Of a stretch of 40,887 bases of DNA, positions 1 to 7,355 are shown one piece after another. The notes under the pieces are model-generated. The model saw nothing but the letters and a program-made list of their open reading frames with translations, was not told where the DNA came from and searched no databases. This DNA comes from Chitinophagaceae bacterium. GTDB taxonomy: Bacteria; Bacteroidota; Bacteroidia; Chitinophagales; Chitinophagaceae. The stretch is taken from the NCBI GenBank assembly GCA_025934485.1, contig JAICXX010000035.1:1-40887 (forward strand). Direction: 5' to 3'. The position numbers and the translations under genes were made by a program. Numbering within the stretch: position 1 is the first letter of the stretch; each line of letters opens with the position of its first letter.

Positions 1-48
1 ACAGCCAGGAAGCTATGCGTCGCAACAGCCAGGAAGCGATGCGTCGCC
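1..48 (+). repeat. two 24-bp tandem units inside the inositol oxygenase reading frame
   Basis: Bases 1-24 and 25-48 differ at only two positions. In the inositol oxygenase frame each unit encodes an octapeptide of the form QPGS(Y/D)AS(Q/P). The array reaches the window edge, so more copies may lie upstream. It would form a disordered N-terminal extension before the catalytic domain. Confidence 0.8.
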
Positions 49-925
49 CCGCACGCTCAGTGATGCTGAGACCAATCCGCTTTCTTCTCTCGACGTCTGG
101 GAAGACGATCTGTTAGAGCGTTATCCCGACCCCGAGTCGATCGCCCACGGCAAGACCACAGAGGAATATCGTAATTATGAGACCCCCGGCCGCGATTCGG
201 TGCGGGAGTTCTACCGTTTGAATCATATCTATCAGACCTATGATTTTGTGCAGGAGAAAAAGGCCGAGTACCTGCGGTTCGACAAAAAAGAGATGTCGGT
301 GTGGGATGCCTTTCAATTCCTGAATCAGCTTGTCGATGACAGCGATCCCGATACGGACCTGGATCAATTCCAGCATCTGCTGCAGACATCCGAAGCGATC
401 CGCGCGGATGGACATCCGGACTGGATGGTGCTGGCCGGCCTTTTCCACGATATGGGTAAGGTATTGTGTTTGTTCGGCGAGCCGCAATGGGCGGTTGTCG
501 GCGACACCTTCCCGGTAGGATGTGCCTGGAGCGACAAGATCGTTTATCCCGAATTCTTTGCACAGAATCCCGATGCACAAAACGCGCAGTATCAGACCAG
601 GAACGGGGTTTACTCCGAAGGCTGTGGACTAAAGAATGTACATATGTCCTGGGGGCATGACGAGTATGTTTACCACATGGTAAAAGACTATCTGCCGGAG
701 CCTGCTTTATATATGTTGCGCTATCACTCCTTTTATTCGCAACACCGGGAACACGCCTATGAGCACCTGATGGACGATCACGATCGCGAGATGTTCAAAT
801 GGGTCAACCTGTTCAATCCTTACGATCTTTATTCCAAGAATCCGACGCCGCCAAACTGGACGGAGCTGAAGCCTTACTACGAGGCGTTGGTGAAGAAGTA
901 TTTGCCGGAAAAGATAAAGTTCTAA
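2..925 (+). CDS. myo-inositol oxygenase, 5' end outside window
   Basis: Non-haem di-iron enzyme that cleaves myo-inositol with O2 to D-glucuronate. The frame is open from base 2 and has no in-frame ATG before the conserved core, so the true start lies upstream. A GTG at 200 would cut off conserved family sequence (EEYRNYE, then [19 protein letters not shown]), so I reject it. All six metal ligands expected for the family are visible: His in GHPDW, His-Asp in LFHDMGK, His in SWGHDEY, His in LRYHSFY and Asp in NPYDLYSK. The extreme N-terminal part seen here is a low-complexity Gln/Pro/Gly/Ser repeat not expected in the family. A hairpin follows the stop. Its product, glucuronate, is also what the lyase/GH88 enzymes downstream would release, but a functional link is only inferred. 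Confidence 0.93.
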   Translation, partial: QPGSYASQQPGSDASPRTLSDAETNPLSSLDVWEDDLLERYPDPESIAHGKTTEEYRNYETPGRDSVREFYRLNHIYQTYDFVQEKKAEYLRFDKKEMSVWDAFQFLNQLVDDSDPDTDLDQFQHLLQTSEAIRADGHPDWMVLAGLFHDMGKVLCLFGEPQWAVVGDTFPVGCAWSDKIVYPEFFAQNPDAQNAQYQTRNGVYSEGCGLKNVHMSWGHDEYVYHMVKDYLPEPALYMLRYHSFYSQHREHAYEHLMDDHDREMFKWVNLFNPYDLYSKNPTPPNWTELKPYYEALVKKYLPEKIKF

Positions 926-948
926 ACTTTTTTGTTCCATATTCCACG

Positions 949-986
949 GGCCACTTGTTTCCTTTCGGGAAGTAAGTGGCCTTTGT
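949..986 (+). terminator. hairpin terminator after inositol oxygenase
   Basis: GGCCACTT at 949-956 pairs with AAGTGGCC at 974-981. An inner TTTCC/GGGAA helix closes on a short loop, and a T-rich stretch follows. It lies between the oxygenase stop and the GH2 start, suggesting that the two genes are separate transcription units. Confidence 0.6.
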
Positions 987-1011
987 CTAATCTTCGGTCA
1001 AACGATCTAAC

Positions 1012-3489
1012 ATGATGAAATTGCTGGTATTACTGGTTGCAATGGCTGCTATCGGCGGGCGTGGATTTGCGCAGGACGGAAGAGAACGGCTCAATTTCGA
1101 TGGCGGGTGGAAATTCCATTTGGGGAATGCTTCCGATCCCGCAAAGGATTTCAACTATGGCGTTGGCAATATCCTCGCCAAGACGGGCGACGCCGACAAC
1201 ACGTGTATCAAGGCCAATTTCGATGACAGGAACTGGACGGATGTGCAGCTGCCCCACGACTGGGCGGTAGGTTTACCGTTCGTACATTCCAGTAATGGCG
1301 ATGTCGATGCTCACGGCTATCATGCAATAGGTGGCCTTTTTCCCGAAAACAGCATCGGCTGGTACCGCAAGACCTTCACCGTCGAAAAGCGCGACTCGGG
1401 GCGGCGGTTCGTGCTGCAGTTCGACGGCATCTTCCGGGACAGCAAGGTATGGATCAACAACTGCTATCTCGGTGGTAACTTCAGCGGGTATACCGGTTCC
1501 ACCTATGACATCACCGATTTTGTACATTATGGCGGCAAGAACACGGTGGTGGTGCGGGTCGATGCGAGCCAATACGAAGGTTGGTTCTATGAGGGCGCAG
1601 GCATCTACCGGCATGCCTGGTTGAATGTATATGCCGCAATGCATATTGCCCAGGAAGGTGGAGTATTCGTGCATACGGCTCCGGCAGCGGGTGAAGCGGG
1701 CACGGCGGGTGCGGGGGGGCCTGCGAATGCGGCTACCAGTGGCGGCCCGGTGGATGTGACCGTCGAAACCACGGTGGACAATAACGGGTTGCGTGATGCG
1801 CAGGCGACGATCCTTGCATATGTGACGGACCGGCAGGGGATGCGGGTTGCGCAGGGAAAGGTGATGCCCCTGGCAGTAAGCGCCGGCCGGGAACAGATGG
1901 TGAAAGCGGACCTGCAATTGCCACAGGCGACAAGGTGGTCGCTCGACAATCCCTACCTGTATCGCGCGGTGGTGCTGGTGCGGGATGGCGACAGAACCAT
2001 CGACAGTGTTTGCGTGCGCTTCGGCGTGCGGACGATCAGGATCGATAAAGACAAAGGGCTTTTTCTCAACGGCGAGCCTGTGAAGGTATACGGCGTTTGC
2101 TGTCACCAGGATCATGCCGGCGTAGGCAGCGCCTTGCCGGACTACCTGCAATACTACCGGATCGGGTTATTGAAGGAGATGGGCGTCAACGCCTATCGGA
2201 CGAGTCATAATGCGCCGACGCCCGAACTGCTTGACGCATGTGACAGCCTGGGCATGCTGGTGCTCGACGAGACACGGCTGCTGAACAGCGGTCCGGAGTA
2301 TGGTACGGATTTCGAACGGCAGATCCTGCGGGACCGCAACCACCCCAGCGTGTTTATGTGGAGCATCGGCAACGAAGAGTGGGTGATCCAGGCTTCCACG
2401 ACGGGAAAGCTGATCGCACAGCATCAGATCCAGCGGCAGCAATTGCTCGACCCGACGCGGACCTGTACCTATGCTGCTAACGAAGGGAATGTCTATCGCG
2501 GCGTCAACGAGGTGATACCTGTGCGGGGCTTCAACTATAATCTCACCGGGCTTGATGCCTATCGCAAAGACCATCCCGATCAACCCATCATCGGTACCGA
2601 GGTGGCCAGCACCGTATCGACGCGCAGCATCTTCGAGCGCGACACCGTGAATGCCTATGTTCCGGATTATGACAGCGTGGCGCCGCCATGGGCTTCGACG
2701 GCCGAATACTGGTGGCGGATCGCGGCGGAGCGGCCCTGGTTCATGGGTGGTTTTGTCTGGACGGGTTTCGACTATCGCGGTGAGCCTACACCGTATCGCT
2801 GGCCGGATATCAACAGTCATTTCGGGGTCATGGACATGTGTGGCTTTCCCAAAACCGTATATTATTACTATCAAAGCTGGTGGTCCGGCAAGGATGTGCT
2901 GCACATCGCACCGCACTGGAACTGGAAAGGGAAGGAAGGAAAGCTCATCCCCGTGTGGGTCAACAGCAATGCCGACGACGTAGAGCTGTTCCTCAACGGC
3001 AGGTCGTTAGGAAAGAAAACAATGCCGGTAAATGGCCATCTGGAGTGGATGGTCGCCTATGCGCCGGGAAAGCTCACCGCGATAGCGCATAAGCATGGCC
3101 GAAAACTCACGGCGACCGTCGAAACCACGGGAGCGCCTTACCGTATTGTAGCAACAGCCTCGAAACCCACGTTGACCGGCGACGGCAAGGATGCGGTGGT
3201 CATCAACTGCACTGTGGTGGACAAGGAGGGCAGGGAAGTGCCCGATGCGGCGAATTTATTGCGGTTTGCCGTGAGTGGTCCGGCGAAGATCATCGGCGTT
3301 GGCAACGGGAACCCGAGCAGCCATGAGCCGGATCAGTATCCGGATGGGGGATGGCAGCGGAAACTCTTTGGCGGGAAATGCCAGGTTATCTTACAGAGCG
3401 ATGGCACAGAGATCGGCAACTTAAAACTCACCATAACCGGTGATGGACTCTTGCCGGCGGAGGCGGCGGTGACATGTCGCCAGGGATAA
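1012..3489 (+). CDS. GH2 family glycosidase (beta-galactosidase/beta-glucuronidase type)
   Basis: Secreted or periplasmic exo-glycosidase of 825 residues with a Sec signal (about 1-20, ending GFAQ). Order of parts: N-terminal jelly-roll sugar-binding domain (about 25-210), Ig-like domain (about 240-350), TIM barrel (about 355-640), and C-terminal Ig-like domains of the GH2 C4/C5 type (about 640-825). The acid/base is Glu455 in the SIGNEEW motif and the nucleophile is probably Glu530 in IIGTEVAS. Both are present, so the enzyme should be active. The sugar cannot be fixed from sequence; beta-galactose is most common for this architecture, beta-glucuronate is possible. Its last 16 bases overlap the start of the sensor kinase, so it probably shares a transcript with the two-component pair. 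Confidence 0.92.
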   Translation: MMKLLVLLVAMAAIGGRGFAQDGRERLNFDGGWKFHLGNASDPAKDFNYGVGNILAKTGDADNTCIKANFDDRNWTDVQLPHDWAVGLPFVHSSNGDVDAHGYHAIGGLFPENSIGWYRKTFTVEKRDSGRRFVLQFDGIFRDSKVWINNCYLGGNFSGYTGSTYDITDFVHYGGKNTVVVRVDASQYEGWFYEGAGIYRHAWLNVYAAMHIAQEGGVFVHTAPAAGEAGTAGAGGPANAATSGGPVDVTVETTVDNNGLRDAQATILAYVTDRQGMRVAQGKVMPLAVSAGREQMVKADLQLPQATRWSLDNPYLYRAVVLVRDGDRTIDSVCVRFGVRTIRIDKDKGLFLNGEPVKVYGVCCHQDHAGVGSALPDYLQYYRIGLLKEMGVNAYRTSHNAPTPELLDACDSLGMLVLDETRLLNSGPEYGTDFERQILRDRNHPSVFMWSIGNEEWVIQASTTGKLIAQHQIQRQQLLDPTRTCTYAANEGNVYRGVNEVIPVRGFNYNLTGLDAYRKDHPDQPIIGTEVASTVSTRSIFERDTVNAYVPDYDSVAPPWASTAEYWWRIAAERPWFMGGFVWTGFDYRGEPTPYRWPDINSHFGVMDMCGFPKTVYYYYQSWWSGKDVLHIAPHWNWKGKEGKLIPVWVNSNADDVELFLNGRSLGKKTMPVNGHLEWMVAYAPGKLTAIAHKHGRKLTATVETTGAPYRIVATASKPTLTGDGKDAVVINCTVVDKEGREVPDAANLLRFAVSGPAKIIGVGNGNPSSHEPDQYPDGGWQRKLFGGKCQVILQSDGTEIGNLKLTITGDGLLPAEAAVTCRQG

Positions 3490-4484
3490 AAAAGCAATGC
3501 TGGGTGGCGTTGTATAGTTCCCCGGCGATTGCCGCCTTATCGGTGACGCCCTTGTTCATGCTCACCGGGTTGGAGCTCTCGTTGTATCCTGGCGCCTTGG
3601 GGTTCAGCACACTGATAGTCCTGGTTGTCTGGGCGATCAATATCGGCCTGTATACCCTGGCGGGGAGTAAGAACTGGCGATATAGCGTGAGCGGACTGAT
3701 CTGTGTCCTTTTGGCCGTGGGTTTTATCCACGCGATCTTCAAGCCGCTGCCGGGATGGCGGTTCGGTTCGTGGAGTGCGGGCGCGCATCTGCATCTGATC
3801 ATCTTTCTTTCGGTGGATATGGTGATCATCATCCTCCAGGACCTCACGGTGGTGCGGGAGAAGAAGGCGGCGATGGAGATAGAGAATGCTCAATTGCGGT
3901 TGCGGAATGCAGAGGCTATGAATCTTCAGCTGATGCAACAGGTGCAGCCGCATTTTCTTTTTAACTCGCTGAGCACGTTGAAATCGCTGATCGGCATCTC
4001 CCCGGAGCAGGCGAGCGAATACCTGGTACGGCTGTCGGGTTTCCTGCGGGCTTCGCTGGCTTCGCATACCGCACGCATCGTGCGCGTGGCAGAGGAACTG
4101 GAACTTTGCAGCGATTACCTGGAGATGCAACGGATGCGGTTCGGGAAGGCGCTGGATTTTTCGATCGGCGTACCGGCAGAAGTGCGCGAGTCGGGCTACC
4201 TCCCGGTGTTCTCTTTGCAATTGCTCATCGAGAACGCGATCAAACACAACATCCTGACGCCGGCGCGGCCGCTGTCGGTTTCTGTGGTGTACCGCGACGG
4301 CTGGATCGCGGTCTCCAATAACCTCCAACGCAAACAGTCGGGCGTAGAATCCGCGGGCATGGGGCTGGCGAATCTGCGGGAGCGCTATCGGGGGCTCAGC
4401 GGCGACGAAGTGCGCATCGAAGAAACGGGCGATTCTTTTTCCGTATATATAAAAGTCCTCGCGCATGAACATAGTGATCATTGA
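3474..4484 (+). CDS. LytS/YehU-type sensor histidine kinase
   Basis: Membrane sensor kinase of 336 residues. Four hydrophobic segments lie within roughly residues 10-120, followed by a coiled-coil linker (VREKKAAMEIENAQLRLRN). The His_kinase domain has the phospho-acceptor His160 in QVQPHFLFNSL, an N-box LIENAIKHN and a G-box GMGLANLRERY. There is no periplasmic sensor domain, as is usual for this family. The start at 3474 lies inside the GH2 gene (16-base overlap), and the end overlaps the response regulator by 20 bases. Both overlaps indicate translational coupling. The cognate partner is almost certainly the next gene. The signal sensed is unknown. Confidence 0.93.
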   Translation: MSPGIKKQCWVALYSSPAIAALSVTPLFMLTGLELSLYPGALGFSTLIVLVVWAINIGLYTLAGSKNWRYSVSGLICVLLAVGFIHAIFKPLPGWRFGSWSAGAHLHLIIFLSVDMVIIILQDLTVVREKKAAMEIENAQLRLRNAEAMNLQLMQQVQPHFLFNSLSTLKSLIGISPEQASEYLVRLSGFLRASLASHTARIVRVAEELELCSDYLEMQRMRFGKALDFSIGVPAEVRESGYLPVFSLQLLIENAIKHNILTPARPLSVSVVYRDGWIAVSNNLQRKQSGVESAGMGLANLRERYRGLSGDEVRIEETGDSFSVYIKVLAHEHSDH

Positions 4485-5229
4485 AGACGAGCCGTTGACG
4501 GCGAGAGACCTGGAGTCCTGCATCCGGGCGGCGGAGCCTGCCGCGAAGATCGTGGCAGTCCTGGGGTCGGCAGCCGAGGCGACAGCATTCTTCCGGGAGA
4601 ATGCCTTGCCCGACCTTATCTTTAGCGACATCCAGCTGGGTGATGGGCTTAGTTTTTCCATCTTCGCCGCCTTTGAACAGAGCGTTCCGGTGATCTTTTG
4701 TACGGCCTATGATGCGTATGCGCTGGATGCGTTCAAGGCGGCGGGCATCGATTATATTTTAAAACCTTTCTCGGCCAGGAACATCGCAGCGGCGCTGGCG
4801 AAATACCAGCGTCTGACCGGCAAGACAGCGACCCCTGGTTCAGCCGCGGCCACGCTCATGGATATGGCGGCTTTATTTGGCCCACACGCTTCGCGCCGGA
4901 GCATATTGGTTTATCATAAAGAGAAGATCGTGCCGGTGAATGTGGGCGATATCGCTTTCTTTTATCTCAAGGCCGATGCGGTGCTGTTGGTGACGTTTGC
5001 CAAACAGGCCTATACGGTCCATAAGACCCTCGAGGAGATCGAAAAGATCGTGGGGTCGGACTTTTATCGCGCCAACCGGCAATGTCTCGTAAATCGCGAG
5101 GCGATCCGTGATGTTTCGCAGGATGCGGGAAGGCGGCTGCTGGTTAACCTGCTGGTCCCCTGCGAGGAGAAGGTCACGGTGGGACGGGCGAAGGCGAGTC
5201 ATTTTTTAGAATGGCTGGCCGGTCATTGA
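4465..5229 (+). CDS. LytTR-family response regulator
   Basis: Two-domain DNA-binding response regulator of 254 residues. The receiver domain (1-about 120) has acidic residues EDE near the N-terminus, the phospho-acceptor Asp55 in LIFSDIQLGDG, Thr in FCTAYDAYA and Lys in DYILKPF. The LytTR domain (about 150-252) includes DFYRANRQCLVNREAI, a typical LytTR signature. It starts within the kinase gene and should receive phosphate from it. Target promoters are not evident from the sequence; the GH2 gene itself is the obvious candidate because it lies first in the same overlapping cluster. Confidence 0.94.
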   Translation: MNIVIIEDEPLTARDLESCIRAAEPAAKIVAVLGSAAEATAFFRENALPDLIFSDIQLGDGLSFSIFAAFEQSVPVIFCTAYDAYALDAFKAAGIDYILKPFSARNIAAALAKYQRLTGKTATPGSAAATLMDMAALFGPHASRRSILVYHKEKIVPVNVGDIAFFYLKADAVLLVTFAKQAYTVHKTLEEIEKIVGSDFYRANRQCLVNREAIRDVSQDAGRRLLVNLLVPCEEKVTVGRAKASHFLEWLAGH

Positions 5230-5399
5230 GGCGGTGCACCCGGCCATCGGACTGGCTTTTGGGCATGACCACCCTGACCGTTGACCCGCACCAGCCGACC
5301 ATTCAGCGGCATTTTTGAACAGTTGGGCCGGAGAACGTTGGCAGAGGGAAGGGCCAGGAGTAAATTGGTCCGTTATCCCATTTGTTAACGTAAAATTTC

Positions 5400-5618
5400 A
5401 TGAACATGAAAACGAGTCTTTTGACCCTCGGCGGAGTAGGCTTACTGGCCGCGGGTGTGGCGATCCACCATTCCGGGCATTGCCCGCTGATGGACGCCCG
5501 GGCTGCATTGACACATCATGCGACGCCAACAGTTTCCAATGCACAGACAGCCAAAACGACCACGGCCATCAAGGCGAATACGGTTGTGTTGACTTCGGCG
5601 GAAGACGCTGCGAGGTAG
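5400..5618 (+). CDS. small putative exported or membrane protein, unknown
   Basis: A 72-residue product that I do not recognise. It has a basic N-terminus (MNMKTS), one hydrophobic segment at about residues 6-22 (LLTLGGVGLLAAGVAI), then a His- and Thr-rich tail (HHSGHCPLM; QTAKTTTAIK). Either ATG at 5400 or 5406 could be the start. Support for it being a gene: a plausible signal or anchor segment, an A/T-rich stretch just before the start, and a strong terminator nine bases after the stop. A longer open frame on the same strand (5315-5758) runs through the terminator and lacks any such features. Confidence 0.55.
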   Translation: MNMKTSLLTLGGVGLLAAGVAIHHSGHCPLMDARAALTHHATPTVSNAQTAKTTTAIKANTVVLTSAEDAAR

Positions 5619-5626
5619 GGTTTACA

Positions 5627-5657
5627 AGGGGGCTGCCTGACGCGGCCCCCTCGTTTT
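5627..5657 (+). terminator. strong rho-independent terminator
   Basis: AGGGGGCTGC (5627-5636) pairs with GCGGCCCCCT (5642-5651) around a five-base loop, giving a ten-pair stem with one G-T. CGTTTT follows. It sits between the small rightward gene and the 3' end of the leftward GH27 gene. Confidence 0.8.
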
Positions 5658-5687
5658 GCGGGGCGGGGGCGGAGAGGCAGGCGCTCA

Positions 5688-7256
5688 TTAGCGGGACTTC
5701 GTATCGGCGGGCCGCAGGGCAACGAGCACGACGCCATGCCGGCGGACGAGGGCGGTGAATTCGTGGTCGAAGATGCCGATGTCCTTTTGGCGCCAGCAAT
5801 CACGGACGATATAGTTGCCGGTAATGCCGAGATCGGACCAGCGAACGGTCACGGGTTGCGTGGCGCTGCTGTCGCCGGGATAGAAGAGACCTACGGCCTT
5901 ACTCCCATCTTCGAGGTCTTTGGCCATCACGCCGGCATCGCCCTGGCGCGAGATGACGGTAGCCTGTTTGCCCAACGCATCCTGGTCGAGGGCCAGCACC
6001 TCGTCGTTCGTCAGGAGACCCAGGGTGAAGGTATCCAGTCTCGTAAGATCGCAGCCCAGCAGCAGAGGCACCGACATCAGACACCAGGCGCTGACGTGGG
6101 TATATTGTTCGTCGGGCGTCAGCATGGAGGGACGGGCGCCCTTGCCCCAGCCTACATAACCTACGATCATCATATCCGGGTCGTTCCAGTGACCGGGGCC
6201 TGCATAGGGCGCCCATTTATCCTGGGTAAAGAGCCGGCTTTTAAGACTTTTCCAGTTATCGCGGATATCCCCGCCGGTGCGCCAGCAATTGGACCACTGG
6301 GCCCATTCCGCCACACCATCAAAAGGCGCGCTGTTCGACAAGCTCAACACCACATCACGGCTGCTGTTGCGCAAGGCTTCGTACATGGCTTTGACGTCGG
6401 GCAATTCTATCGGGTTCCAGTCGTATTTTAAATAATCGAATCCCCATGCGGTGAACTGGCTCACGTCGTTTTGAAGAAACGAGTAGGGACCGATAGCATA
6501 AGGCAGCTGTTTTTTGTTGCGCGGGATATTTTCTTTGGTCCGTTCAAACAACCCCTGGGGATTGGTCGCGGAGCCGCCGATGTGATGACCATAGGACTCT
6601 ACCCACGGTGTCGAGTAGATGCCGATCCGAAGGCCCAGCGAGTGCACCTCGTTGCATAGCCCCTGCATATCCGGGAAGATGGTCGAATCGGGCAGGATGC
6701 CGTGGAAAGCGCCGCCACGGGCTCCCTGCCAGCAATCGTCGATATTCATATAGGACCAGCCATGGTCGATAAGACCGCTGGTGGCCATGGCCCTGGCGTT
6801 GGCCGCTACGAGTTCCTGGGTGATCTTCGAAGCATAGATATTCCAGCTATTCCAACCCATGGGCGGCGTCAGCGCAATCTTCTCCCCTACGATAAGCCTG
6901 AAGCGTTTCTCCGTGCGCCCCGCTTTGTTACGCGCATGTAGTGTCAGCAGATATTCCCCCGGTGTGCTGATCGAGCCGGAAAACCGGCCAGTGTTCTTGT
7001 CGAAATGGACGCCGGCTGGAAGACCGGTCATACTAAATTCGATGGGACGGGTGCCGGTGGCAGGAATCGTATAGACAATGGGATGGCCCGGCCGGACGCC
7101 AAAGACGGTTGGGCTATTGATCCGCGGCGCAGGGCCCGGCGGCGGCGTCAGGATACGGGCGGAGTCAATGTCGGCGGGAGCATAAATTTGATTCGCGTTC
7201 TGCGCAGTGGTGTGGATAGCAACGGCCAATAAGACTAGGAAGGCAAGTGTTCTCAT
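5688..7256 (-). CDS. GH27 alpha-galactosidase with N-terminal putative Ig domain
   Basis: Secreted retaining exo-enzyme of 522 residues that removes terminal alpha-linked galactose (some GH27 members act on beta-L-arabinopyranose or N-acetylgalactosamine instead). Signal peptide about 1-19 (ends TTAQ). A putative Ig (He_PIG-like) module spans about 45-125, with TGLPAGVHFDKNTGRFSG. The TIM barrel begins at LTPPMGWNSWN (about 129). The nucleophile is Asp279 in YLKYDWN and the acid/base Asp330 in RTGGDIRDNW. Ordinary family hallmarks such as NIDDCW are present. It is transcribed leftward and diverges from the lyase-GH88 gene over 99 bases that contain motif site A. Confidence 0.94.
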   Translation of the reverse strand: MRTLAFLVLLAVAIHTTAQNANQIYAPADIDSARILTPPPGPAPRINSPTVFGVRPGHPIVYTIPATGTRPIEFSMTGLPAGVHFDKNTGRFSGSISTPGEYLLTLHARNKAGRTEKRFRLIVGEKIALTPPMGWNSWNIYASKITQELVAANARAMATSGLIDHGWSYMNIDDCWQGARGGAFHGILPDSTIFPDMQGLCNEVHSLGLRIGIYSTPWVESYGHHIGGSATNPQGLFERTKENIPRNKKQLPYAIGPYSFLQNDVSQFTAWGFDYLKYDWNPIELPDVKAMYEALRNSSRDVVLSLSNSAPFDGVAEWAQWSNCWRTGGDIRDNWKSLKSRLFTQDKWAPYAGPGHWNDPDMMIVGYVGWGKGARPSMLTPDEQYTHVSAWCLMSVPLLLGCDLTRLDTFTLGLLTNDEVLALDQDALGKQATVISRQGDAGVMAKDLEDGSKAVGLFYPGDSSATQPVTVRWSDLGITGNYIVRDCWRQKDIGIFDHEFTALVRRHGVVLVALRPADTKSR

Positions 7257-7294
7257 GGCTTCAAATTAAGCAAAAACGGCTGCCGGGCGACGGG

Positions 7295-7318
7295 ATGCCA
7301 AGATTGTTTACTAATTAG
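7295..7318 (+). promoter_or_regulatory. shared upstream motif, site A
   Basis: A 24-base element beginning ATGCCAAGATTGTTTACT, matching 18 of 24 bases of site C. It lies 61 bases before the lyase-GH88 start and in the divergent gap with GH27. It is the most diverged of the four copies and is followed by GCCAACTTGG. Confidence 0.45.
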
Positions 7319-7355
7319 CCAACTTGGGGTAGACCGGTTTTCCGGATATTTGAGG

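Noticed and set aside
5230-5399. Possible hairpin GGCCGG/CCGGCC at the end of the LytTR gene as a terminator
   Set aside because: The loop is long and no T-run follows, so it was not called.
5315-5758. Open frame of 147 codons spanning the small gene and the terminator
   Set aside because: It runs through a strong terminator and into the GH27 3' end, has arginine-rich shadow-like composition, and lacks any domain or signal.
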